Below are positions 13,594 through 24,747 of a stretch of 64,000 nucleotides of DNA, one piece after another. Under the pieces are notes generated by a model that was not told where the DNA came from, did no database searches, and saw only the letters and a list, made by a program, of their open reading frames with translations. Numbering within the stretch: the first letter of the stretch is position 1; every line of letters begins with the position of its first letter. Source of the DNA: Linnemannia hyalina (lineage: Eukaryota > Mortierellomycota > Mortierellomycetes > Mortierellales > Mortierellaceae); contig JAHRHY010000010.1 of the NCBI GenBank assembly GCA_019671135.1, forward strand, positions 310,001 to 374,000. The letters are read 5' to 3'. The position numbers were made by a program, and so were the translations under genes.

Positions 13594-15555
13594 GAGATGT
13601 ACAAGAGGAGAAGGGTGGAATGAGGAAGATGCGAGGGGAATGGGAAGTGAGTGAGGAGAAGGAGGAGAGTGGAAAAAGGAAGAAAAGGAGTGAGAGGGGA
13701 GTGCGGAAAATAAGGAGGAAAGGTGATGGCAATTGAATGTCAGAGGGGAGAAGGTTGGTACTTCTGTGAGGGAAGGAGGAAGGGCGTAAAGTTCGTTCTA
13801 TGATTAGGAGGGAGGAGGTAGGGGTGCGCCGGAGGCTGGGGAGGGATCGGACAAACGGAGAAGGAGGAAAGAGATAAGGACGGAGGGTTGACGAGCAGGA
13901 GCAAGAACAAGAGTAAGAAGAAAGAAGAAGGGAGGAGAGGAGAGGGGAAGGACGACAGAGAGAAGTGGAGAAAGGAAGTAGACGGAAAGAGGGCCCTGTA
14001 TTTGTATGAAACGGAAACAAAGATTCAGAAGCACACCCCAACCCCTTTTCTACTGCATCTCATTGTCTGTGATTGTTCTTGGTTCCGTCAGGCACACACC
14101 CCCTAGTGAAGGGAAACGAGGAAACGAGACCTTCACCTTCTCCCAGGGCACACTATCTCAACAAACATTTACGCCCACCGCACGCACTCAAAGGTAAAAA
14201 TAGGGGCTGTTTCTGTTTGTTGTCACTGCTGCTTGTACGCTGCCTTGTTGTCCGTTAAAGTTCCTTCTTTTGCTTTGTTTTCAAATAGAAACAAAAAAAA
14301 TAAAATAACCTTGTCTTTAAGGTGTCAGTCACCCTTTTCCTTTCTTCCTTTCTTTTTCTCACAACTACCCGGACTTCAACTGTACTTTCACCTGGACAGT
14401 CTCATTGTCGATAGCTCTATTTCACCCGCACCCCATCTTTATCTTGAACAACCTTTTCTCATTTACACGCACGCCATTCCAATGAACGGAAAAATATCCT
14501 CTCTGGCATCACACGGTCCAGGCCCAGGCACAAACAAATCAACACACGCCAAAATCCGGGGCTCTTGGTTGGCCCGTTTAATTTTTTTACTGTGTGTAAT
14601 TGTGAGAAGGTGGTCGATGACGGCGGCAGATTCAGGAAGTTCACCAGGGGAAGGGGGAGTGAAGAAAAAAATAAATCGAGAGCAGCGGCAGCAACGGCGG
14701 CGGCCGAAGTGGAGAGTAGAGTGCAGGGCTAAAATGGAAAAAAAAAAGTGACCAGGGGACCAGGGGTCCATCCATTTGAAGAGAAGACAGCGAAGAGGAT
14801 AAAAAGCAAAATGTTGAGAGCATTTTGTTCTTTTCTCTTATTTGTTGCATCTCTGTTCTTTCTTTTCATTGCGAAAAGGAAAAGAGAAAAGAGAAAAGAG
14901 ATGATGAGGGTGGCGAGTGACAATTAAACGGGGTTGAATTGGGTGCGAAGAAAAAAAAGTACAACTGGACAAGGATGTACCGAGATTATTCATGACCCCG
15001 ATCAGTTTTTAGTTGTTTTGTCATCTTAAGGAGGTATACGACTTATTAGATTGTCTTTGATTGCATTCTTTATTGTCTCTCATCCCTCTTCCCGCACCAC
15101 CCCCTAGCCCTCGAAATTGCCTTTACCGTTAGTCATTGTTGCTTGTTTGCCTCCTTCGTTGCACGCACCTTGCAAATCAATCGAAGTAATAAAAAAAAAG
15201 GATGGCGCTTCATTTGGTTTAGCTTCCTTTTCATCCTCCCCTTCCCTCACACAACGCAACGCAACGGCGAGCAAGAGAGAGAGCGTTTGAAGAGTGCTCT
15301 CTTCGACTCTTGATGGACTCTCAACTCCAGTGGCAAAAACATAATATCATCTCCCTCTGTTCTGGAGTCGTGTCTTCCCACTGCCGCTATTCTTATTTTC
15401 ACACACAGACACACACACAGTGCCAATGCGCACACGTTTTGTTTCCCCTGCTCGATTGACTCTTTGGATTCTGTTGGCTTTGATGGATTGGGTTTCGACT
15501 CAACGACTACGCCTCACATGTACCTCCCTGGTGTGTCCACCACGGATAAACACAC

Positions 15556-15623
<68 letters not shown>

Positions 15624-16405
15624 TCTCTCCCCCTCTCTCTGTATTCTCCTTTTTTATTTTTACTGTCTATGCAATGTCAGCAGACCCTTTATCCATGCGG
15701 TCTTATAGTTTTATGCCAACGGTCGAGTTTTCCCCGGAGGCATCTGTAATTCTCTTTTCCTAGAGAGTGGCTGGGTGGCAGTGGGACCTGACGTAAATTA
15801 ATCCTGACGACACACGGTCTCACGTATATCTAATTTTGTTTATAAGATAACCAAAGAAGGGGGAGGAGGAGGGGAGCAAGTGGTTTTTTTTTTATCTGCC
15901 TCCAATTCACTCATACACAACCACGTTCCCTTGAAACGGAGGCTTGGAGAACCCCAAATTTAGCCCACCATTCACCCCTTTTACAGATTACACAATTGTG
16001 GAGTCTGTTACTCGGGAATGAATGAAAAAAACGTGCTGTCCTATCCGATTAAGGAACGAAAGATTTGAACTAGACAAAACCACTACATATTAGGGTAGCA
16101 GGGCTTACAAGTTACAACCGCAAGCCCCTTGGGACTCGCTTTTACTTTCGTTCCTCATTACCTGATCGACGGCTATTTCCTCACGGATAAAGACTACACC
16201 TTCGCTTTGTGGTTAATGTCGTAACCGCTGTGGAGTAGTGCCAATGCAGGTAATTAGCTGACCCTCGAAGAAGACTGAAGAGGAGCATTTTTTTTTTTTG
16301 TTGGGCGGTGCAATCTTGTTATGAATTTTATTATGCGTGTGTGTGTGTTTGTGTATGTAGTGTTTTGTGTGTAATAAAGGGTAAGTGGTAGTAATTGTTT
16401 GCCGT
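13594..16405. other. Intergenic region with low-complexity leader and (CT)n repeat
   Basis: About 2.8 kb. From 13594 to about 13960 the plus strand is GA-rich, so the minus strand is the pyrimidine-rich leader of the Kre9-like gene. The rest (14000-16400) is AT-rich with scattered homopolymers and the (CT)n tract at 15559. Short ORFs here show no recognisable protein sequence. No gene was seen. Confidence 0.5.
15559..15619. repeat. (CT)n dinucleotide microsatellite
   Basis: About 30 CT units with essentially no interruption. Confidence 0.95.
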
Positions 16406-19400
16406 TTAGAATATTGAGGCCTTAACCGTTACCAAAAGATCGTCAAGTTCCTACAAAACACAAAACATGGAGTTTTTAGTCAATCGTATCACCACAACCA
16501 AACCAAAAAAAAAAAAAAAAAAACAATCAACATAAAAAAAAATTGGAACTTACCCGCTCGACACGATCAAGGTCGGCATCAACATCCTTCCAGCAGTCAT
16601 ACACATCCGGATGACATTCCTGTTGGACATCCTTCAACGTCAATTCGTTCAACATCAAAAGCATCATCCTCGTCTGCTCCACACTCTTCTCACCTCCTCC
16701 TCCACTTGATTTGTCGTTATTGTCATTACTTGTTGTGTTCCTGTTGTTGTTGTTGTTCCTGGTATTGTTGAGGCTGCTGGAACTGTTCTTGCCGCGCAAC
16801 ATTGAATCCCCCCCATTCTCGGACGAAGGGGATGAAGGTGATTGAGACCTGCTGTTACTGTTGCTCAGCAAGGATGCCTTGATCGTGGAAGGCAACGCGA
16901 TCAGTTTGCCATCCTTTCCGATCCAAGGTCCTGCTCCACCTGCTCCAACGCCTCCAACACCTCTCAAAAGATGCATCGACGAATTACTGGGGGAGCTGAC
17001 AGAGCTGGATCGTCCCGCACGGACCAACGTCAACAGATCCTGCATGCCCGTGTTATAATCCGACGACAGCAGCCACTCCTTGTTACCTCCGGGGGAGGAA
17101 GGAGTTCCAACTCGTTCAGAGTGGTTGCTGCTGTTGCTGTTGCTGTGGGCCAGACCTTTGGAGTCGGCAACAACACTAGCGCTTGCGGATCGGTTCCGTG
17201 AAGAGGTGACAGAAGAGTTCGAAGCCCCCGAATTGGAGCGGCCGTTCGCTGCTGTTGATGCTGCTGGACTGACACGACCGCCGTTAGGAGAGGACGAGGG
17301 GGAGCTGGGACGGAGGTTGGGTGATCCAGAAGTAAGCGAAGGCGTTGAGCCAGCCTGTCTCAAAGCAGGTGAAGGTGATTGCAACCGCCGTGGGATGGGC
17401 GAGAACGACCGCGCAGAAGGATCCTGAGCCTGGACGTCATTACCACCATCCATCAACGGGGAATGGGCCGCCACACCTCCAGCTCTGACGGCGTTGGCAT
17501 TCGAGATCAGCGTAGGTTTGGCCATACCATAAGGAGAGCCTGACCGAAGCGACCGTGGAGAATCCGAACCTCGAGAAGAAGGAGGCTGTTCTGTCAGCAT
17601 GGGGGATGCAGATCGAGTGCTCAAGGAGGCAACAGAAGCCACTTGGATCTCGACATCGCTCTCCCGCTTCTTGCTCCGCATCGTCGGTGAGGGCGAAGAT
17701 AGAAGCAGTGGTGAAGCCAGGGTCTGGTTTTGGTTCTGAGCCATCATTGCGGCTGCTTGGCGTGACTGAGTTGGCGAGGGCGATCCTTCTCTGGAATATT
17801 GCTGTTGCTCGTCCATGGTTGATCTCATCGCGACAGGGGAAGCGACACGACTCCGGGTGGCAGAAGAAATCACCTCGTCCCGGTTATTGGCAGCTGCACG
17901 CTCCTTCCGGGAGGCAGCAGCGTTGGCAGCACGCGCAACAGCAGCAGCAGTTCGATCGCGTCTCGAGACCGACTCGACATCACTGCTATTCGCCGCAACA
18001 GCAAGGTGTTGAAGGACATCCTCCTTGGCCGCGATAACAGCAGGCTCGTTATCCGCATACGCCTCCTCACCCAGGATATCTTCAATAATGTCGGAAATAT
18101 CCACCTCCTCGCCCGTCTCGGTAGGGATGAACGAGTACCGGTACTGCTTCGAGTTCATCAACCGCGATGACCGGACGACGCCCTTGTCCAGGTAGAAGTC
18201 CATTCCTTGTGCCTCGTTCTTCTTGATGTTCAGCGGCGCTGCAACCATCGACCCTCCTCTTCCTGAATCCATGTGGTTGCCCTGCTCATTGGCCTGGAGC
18301 ATGACAGCCGTCAACGAGAGCGGTGATGGTCCATGAGTCAAAGGCTGAGCAATAGCGCGCTGTGGACGATCGGGTCTCTCAGGACGAGCAGGTCTCTCAG
18401 GTGTAGAAGCCCGAGAGCTGTCTTTCTCCACGACTCCACCGTTGGAAACAGGTGAAGGAGCTTGGCCAGGACGCATACCCTGGCTGACACTAGGCGAGCG
18501 GTTCCTGCCCATCACTCCGCTATGATCGGGTGTGGGTGTTCGAGACCCAGCTCCTCCTTCAGGGTGAGTGGAACGAATAGGACTGGTGGGCGTCAGGATG
18601 ACAGAATCTGTACGACGAGGGATGCGGATGTTGCCATCAGGGCCCTGAGAAGGTGAAGCGGTGCGAGCGCTGCCAGGAGGCCGGCCAGGTGACAGTGGAC
18701 CATTGTTGATAAGGGCCGCTCCTTGGCCACCAGCCGAACCATCATCAAAGCTACGAAGCGAGCGAAGTGACCGAGGGCTGGTGACGCTGGTCGTAGGACT
18801 GGGCTGGGCCGGGCTCCGAGGCGACTCGTTGACAGAGGATGAAGCACCAAAAAGCGACTGAGCCTGCAATGGTGCTGGGACTTTCCTGGGTTGTTGCTGT
18901 TGTTGCTGTTGTTGCTGTTGTTGTGGTTGTTGCTGAGCAAATTTGGTCTCTTCCTGAACACTCTTGGGCGACTTCTTGAGGTAAAAGAAATACTCTGGGT
19001 TGGTGGGCATCGACGCAACATCAGCCTTGGGGGAGCGACGGACCGGTGCGAGCTGATGATCGTCAAAGCAGCGAATGAGAGGTGTCTGGGGGACCAAAGT
19101 CAGCTCATCCCCTTGTCTTGCTCTTGGCGACACAGGGGTGTCCAACTTTAGAATGAGCTGGTACTCAATCACAATGCCATTGGGAGCAGAGTTGCGCTTG
19201 GAGACAATGACATGATTGGGCACACCCTCAACCACACCCGAGCGAATGCCGATGGTCTCCAGGGTCTTGAAGATAACATCGCCAGCTTTGGAAGCAGAGT
19301 GCATGGGGATCCAGTGCTCGACCTTGTTGGCAAAAACCTGACCCTGGGCACGAGGATCACTCCTGTTCATAGCAGTCCTCATCCCATCAATCACGACCAT

Positions 19401-21414
19401 CGACTGGGGCAACTCCTGGGCCTTGCAAACAACCTTAACCCAGAAAAAGTCTTCTTGCGACGGCGCTGTGGGTGTAGTTGGTGTTGTGGGAGTACCGGGT
19501 GTTGAAGAAACGGATCCACGCTTGATCTTTTTGTTGAGAAGGAAGCGAATGGATCGCTGGTGTGGATCAGATTTTCCTGATCCGATGCGACGGACAGAAC
19601 TGGGGCTGGTGGGTGTCGAGGGTGGGTTGGAGTTGTAGGAGCTGACAGAGTTGACAGACATCATAGAGGAGACAGAGGAGATTGAAAGGCGATGGTTTGC
19701 AGGCAACGGGGTCGTCAAGTGAGCTGTGAGAGATTGGTAGATCGCCATCGGCTTGTCCGTCGGCAACAGCACCGTCTCGTCTAAAATAATCGAACCGCGT
19801 AAAGGGTAATAAATAATTAGTATCTTCGCCCTCCACATTTCATGAACCAAGCGCCGAATATTTTTGCATAACAAAATAAAAGTTACCTCCGTCGACGCCA
19901 CGAACGGTGATGAAGAAATCACTGCTTGAAGCAACACCATCGGGTGCTAGACGGAACTTGACAACGGCCTGGTTAGCAACCTCGGATGCCATAGTAGAAG
20001 CGTTGACAACGACAGTCTTGTACATCGACGCGCCAAAATCAACGTTGCCCGGGTACACGCGCAGAGTAATGATCTCTGGTGAATCGCCATCCTCAGAGAC
20101 GCTCGTAGGCGACATTGGTCCGTTGGCGTTGTGGGGACCAGATCCTGGACCACCTGGTGATCCAATCGATCCGCTCGAATTGGTACGTGCCCTCTGTCCA
20201 TCAGCACTGTTGGAAAAGCTGTTACCGCCTGGCGACGACGCCACAGGTGTGGACTTATTACCGAGTCCAGCAAGACGTTCTCTCTCGAGTCTTTCCTTCT
20301 CCTTCTTCTCCTTGTCCTTGGATCCCTTGCCGACTCCAAAGAGACTCTTGAACTTTCCAGGCTTCCTGGTCGACTCTGAAGAGTCACTAGTAGTGGTACT
20401 TCCTCCCTTGCTGGGGGCTGACTCCTTGTCGCCAAGAAGAGCAGCCAACTTGGCCTCTGTGCGTTCCTGCATCCGCTTCTGCGCCGCCGCTCGATCCTCT
20501 TCTTCAGACTCAAGGCTTCCTGACCGGCGGTCACTGTTCGAAGAAGCATCATCTCCAGTTCCATTCGCCTGCTGGCGAGGCGTCAGGGGCGATGCAGAGA
20601 CCTCGCCATTGCTTCCACGCTGCCCAGGAGAACCGATAGATCTAGGGCTTCCGTTCAACGAATCCTCATCGCCCAGACGCAATTTCTTACCCCTGCCTGT
20701 TGGAGTAAGGGCTCTGCTCACATCATCCTGTGCAATCGAGGGTGTCAACGAAATCTTGCGGGGCTCATCGTTAAACATCAGATCGTCATCGTCCAACAGC
20801 GGCCGGCGGTACTTGTTTGTAACCTCTACCTCCTCGTCCTCGTCATTACCCACCATCTCCTGGTCAGAATTATCCATCGCGAAGCTGCTCTTCCTTGGCT
20901 TCTGACCGCCCTGCTGCTGCTGTTGTTGTTGTTGCTGCTGCTGCTGCTGCAGTCTCTGATTCTCCTCCTCCAGAATCTCCTGCTGAACACGCTCAGCCTC
21001 CAACTGAATATCCGATTTCCCACCCTCTCCATCTTCAGCATCACCTTCCTCGCCCTCCTCACGGCTCTCATAGTACTCGCCCATCTCATCATCCTCGTCG
21101 CCCTCGCCATCCTCATCATCCCATTCATTGTCGCTGGCTCCAAAGTACTCGTTCTGGCCTGTGAAGATGACGGACCGGCGATGGCTGGCCTTGTGTGCTA
21201 CAGCTTCGGCGTTCAGGGGTTGAATGGGTTCGTCAAAGGTTCCCCATTCGGGTGAAGGGGCTGAGAGTCCAACGTTGCGGTACTTGTTCAGCCTCGCCAA
21301 ACGTTCAAACGGAGTCTAGTAAAAATAAACGAAATGTCGTTTTAAAAATAAATAAATAAGGGGGGTTAATAATCCAACTGGAGTGTGCATTCTTATCCTA
21401 GGCGACAGATTGCC

Positions 21415-21446
<32 letters not shown>

Positions 21447-22040
21447 GATAGTTTCCTACCTCAATGTTCTCGGCAGGGATATATCCGATAACGCCCGTCT
21501 TCAAAACCCGAACCAACCACCAGTAGACGTTGGCGTCCTCGAGCAGCATCAACGAGTCATTACGAACAACCGAGGCCTGACCTTCCTGGGTGGCTACAAA
21601 GGTATGGAAGGCATAGACGAGATTGAAATCGATATCGTCCTCCGTCAACGAGTTGGTGTCGGATGCATCATCATCATCCTCGTCGTCCATGTCATCCTCG
21701 TCCTCTTCAAAGCTCTCCTCATCGTCTTCAAGGATCTGGTTCTGACGTGCTTGGACCTCCTGGCGGTTAGCAGCATCGGCGGCGGCGGCGGCGGCGGCGG
21801 CGCTATCCCGCTGGTCATCTTGGTGATGGCGGTCGTCATCCTGATCCTGGTCGTCGTCATGGAGCATATGCCGCATGTTGTGGACCTTGTTACCGCCACC
21901 GTTACTGTTATTGTTGTGAGCTGCGGCCTCCTGGTCCTGGATATAGGAAGTATACTCTTCATCCTCTTCGGTACTGTCGTCAGAATCGGGCACCCTCGCG
22001 TCTCTATCATTGTGACGGTATTGGTTTCCTCCCCATTGAC

Positions 22041-22074
<34 letters not shown>

Positions 22075-22257
22075 ATTATTGTCGTTGTAGTATCCTTGAT
22101 TATTATTAGAGTTATTGTTATTGGTTGTTGCCCCTTGGGATGCAGGTCCCGATCCAGCAGCCGGGTCTGAACGTCCTGCGGCCGATCGTAATGACGAAGC
22201 TAGCCCACTCACTCCGCCAGGGCCAGCTCTGGAGGGCGATGATGTGTTTGAGGCCAT
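16406..22257 (-). CDS. Bud14/Tea4-like SH3 polarity scaffold with PP1-docking motif and RA-like region
   Basis: Coding exons are 21460-22257, 19887-21315, 16554-19780 and 16406-16450, joining in frame to 1,832 residues. After an N/D/E-rich N-terminus, an SH3 domain spans about 208-266 (LVYAFHTF, NVYWWLVRVLK, GYIPAENIE). It continues directly into TPFERLARLNKYRNV, a signature of Bud14 and Tea4. At 313-317, RSVIF fits the RVxF docking motif for PP1; Bud14 and Tea4 are PP1 (Glc7/Dis2) regulatory subunits that act with Kelch proteins on formins and cell-end polarity. From about 679 a Ras-association-like fold (PEIITLRVYPGNVDF, FFITVRGVDG, LPTDKPMAIYQSL) crosses the exon 2/3 junction. A further conserved block follows (DFFWVKVVCKAQELPQSMVV). 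The remainder is S/P/Q-rich and probably disordered, ending ELDDLLVTVKASIF from a 45-nt last exon. It is much longer than yeast Bud14. SH3 assignment is firm; RA assignment is good. Confidence 0.88.
21415..21442. repeat. A28 homopolymer in intron 1 of the SH3 scaffold gene
   Basis: Twenty-eight uninterrupted A on the plus strand (T28 in the transcript), inside the 144-nt intron 21316-21459 just after the donor. Confidence 0.9.
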
Positions 22258-24747
22258 GTATGCAGGAGGTGTTTAGGTATTTGTATTATGTGGTTGTTGT
22301 AGTGGCGTGTGTCCTTTTGGTATTATCCCCCTGAATTCGGAGAGATGGGGTGGGGATGTGATGCTTGCCTAATAGATATTTTAAATTGGATATTGCATCG
22401 CATTGGTCAGCACCAACAAACGGAGGTATTCACACAACGAGACGAGATGTATATTTGAAAGAAAAGGGAAAAGGAAGGGACAGCAAAGAGCATCCTAACA
22501 CCCCCTCACAGACTTAACCCCCCCCCCCCCACCTGTTCCTCGTTCCTCTTTCCTCTCATTTTTTTCTGTTCACCATTGAGCATGCTACTAGGGAACACTC
22601 AAGGCGAGATCGAGAGCATAAAAAAAACAGACTTTCGTTCCATTGCCAGTTTTGTTTTTTATGTCTGCTCTCAAAATATAGAAAAAGAGACGAACAAACG
22701 CACTAAACACAACAAACACTTGCAACAATAATGGTTTCTAGTTCACTCAGTAACGAGGACAAGAAGGGGTTTACTGTCGAGTTGAAGACTTACCAGCCAA
22801 CAGAATAGAAGCTAACAATGGAGACGAGTAAAGTAAGCTGTGGCACAGACAGACGGAAGGAGTTGGCAGGGCAAGATGTGGTTGAAGGTGGTGGTGTTGT
22901 TGGTTGTTGTGTTAAGGTGTCTCCGGGCTTGTTCTAAAACATCGAATGGTGGATGATAGGGGCAAGAAGAAGAAACAACAATGGTTGTTATTAGTAAGTG
23001 ATTAAAATCAGTGCGACATCAATCAATCAACCGATCAGCGGGTTCAAGTCAGGCACGGAACTCAATTTTGTATGATGAATATAGAAACAAGACGGGTGAA
23101 GGGGGAGGAAGGGAGCTAAGCACCAAAAGAAGAAGCAACCACACGTTGGTGTTCTACGGTTCCTTTCAAACACGACACCCCCTTGTAGAGAGAGCGACTT
23201 CCTCATCAACAAGGTAAAAGCAAGCAGAAGGAAAAACAGCACGCGACACGACGAGGGTACAGTGTTGCGGCAGTTCATCATCTCTTTTCAGTGATGCTCC
23301 CTCCACAGTAACGCATTCTGGATTCAAAATGAAAGTGAATGTGGGAAGAGGAAGTGAAGGAACGGTCGAGATGACAGCAAAGAGAGACGAAGACGACGAG
23401 ACATGGAGGAAGAGGGTGTAGACAAAAATGGGGCAGAGAAGGTGGCGTGAGTGTGATGGGGATGTGAATAGTACCATTGACAAGGCCGTTGTGAGGTGAC
23501 AAGTGTGTCGGGGTAGGACTGTATGCGGGGTGATGGTGGTCTGGAGGAGTGAAAAGAGGATGTGAAACGAGAGAGCGAGGTTCACAACGTGCGGGGGCTC
23601 ATTAATACAAGGGATGAGAGTGTGAGTGTGATGAAAGAGTTGGTGGGAGTGAGAGTGAAAAGAAAGATGATGGAATGGACGTGATCCAAGGACGGGTGGG
23701 GTGTGGGTGTGATGAAAAGAGAAGGAATGGGGAAAGTGGAGGGAAGGTGGGAAGGGGTGAAAGAGAGTAAAAGGTAAAAAAAAAGGGGAGAAGAACAAGG
23801 GACATTGCAAAGAAACGAAAAGGGTGATATGTCTTTGATTAAACACACCCAGGAACGGCGACAGAGACAGGCAATAGGGCGAGGCACTCGATATCCAGGG
23901 GTACAGCATTGTGCCTGCACCACATCATAACCAAAAGGCCATTTGCTCCTCATCCACTCTGTACGCTGCAACATCAATTTTACTTTCATTTTCGCACCAA
24001 TTGCCTCAGACCCTCGCCCTTTGTTTTATTAACAGCAGTCGAATAAGGTTGTCGGTGTGCCTTCCTCTCTCTCTCTCTCTCTCTCCCTCCAATTGAGGGT
24101 TCATCTCCACCCCCACCTCCGACAGCAAATGAACAAACGAGCAAACGAGCAGTGGGAGGTGAAAGAACTACTACTCACAACCCAAAGGCTCACCCTCCTT
24201 CCTCAAACACTCAATCAATCATTGTCTCTTTCTATGCGTTTGCTCTCGTTCTTCCTCTCACTCTTACATTGTCCAATGTTAACATAGGAGCACCAAAAAA
24301 AAAGGGTACATAGAAGGTAAAGAAAGCAATCGCAAAGAGAGTAAAATGTGTAAGATGAGGCTCTCAATCGACCATTCATAATTCATGAAACCATCCCGCA
24401 CCCTCTCCATGCCCCTGCTCCTTCCTCGCAAAAACAAAGTCGACAGACAATCCATTGATCGTCTGTCTCCGTCATCACCAACATTGACTAGGGCCATGGT
24501 CTTCAAAGTGCATATACATTCGCAAAGTGCATCTCTTTTTATCGGGTAGTAGTAATGAGAAAGAAGAATGGACGGAAGAATGGACTAAAAGTACATGCTA
24601 CAAAAAGGTCTATAAAGGAGTAATGAATGGATCGTGGTGTGGCAAACTGGAAGAATGAATGAATGAAGTGAAATAAAAAAGACAAAAAAACAAAGCAGGG
24701 AATGGTGGTACAAAATAAAGAAAAAAATCTGTCGACACGCGCACGGT
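22258..24747. other. Intergenic region upstream of the SH3 scaffold gene and downstream of the PPR gene
   Basis: About 2.5 kb. The plus strand is GA-rich from about 23320 to 23830. A C10 run lies near 22520 and a (CT)n run at about 24065-24085. A possible 5'-UTR intron of the SH3 scaffold is noted in the findings. Longer ORFs here (for example on the minus strand at 23166-23909) are pyrimidine-tract translations rich in H, S, P, F and L. No gene was seen. Confidence 0.5.

Noticed and set aside
13304..14041. A 245-codon minus-strand ORF overlapping the Kre9-like gene start
   Set aside because: It is a low-complexity S/P/L/R translation of the pyrimidine-rich leader and overlaps the signal peptide in another frame.
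15559..15619. Dinucleotide and other short tandem repeats as a CRISPR array
   Set aside because: They are simple microsatellites with no spacers.
19907..20905. A 332-codon plus-strand ORF opposite exon 2 of the SH3 scaffold
   Set aside because: It is antisense to a supported exon, low in complexity and has no recognisable domain.
23166..23909. A 247-codon minus-strand ORF between the SH3 scaffold and PPR genes
   Set aside because: Its translation is dominated by F, S, H, P and L from a pyrimidine-rich tract and shows no conserved motif.
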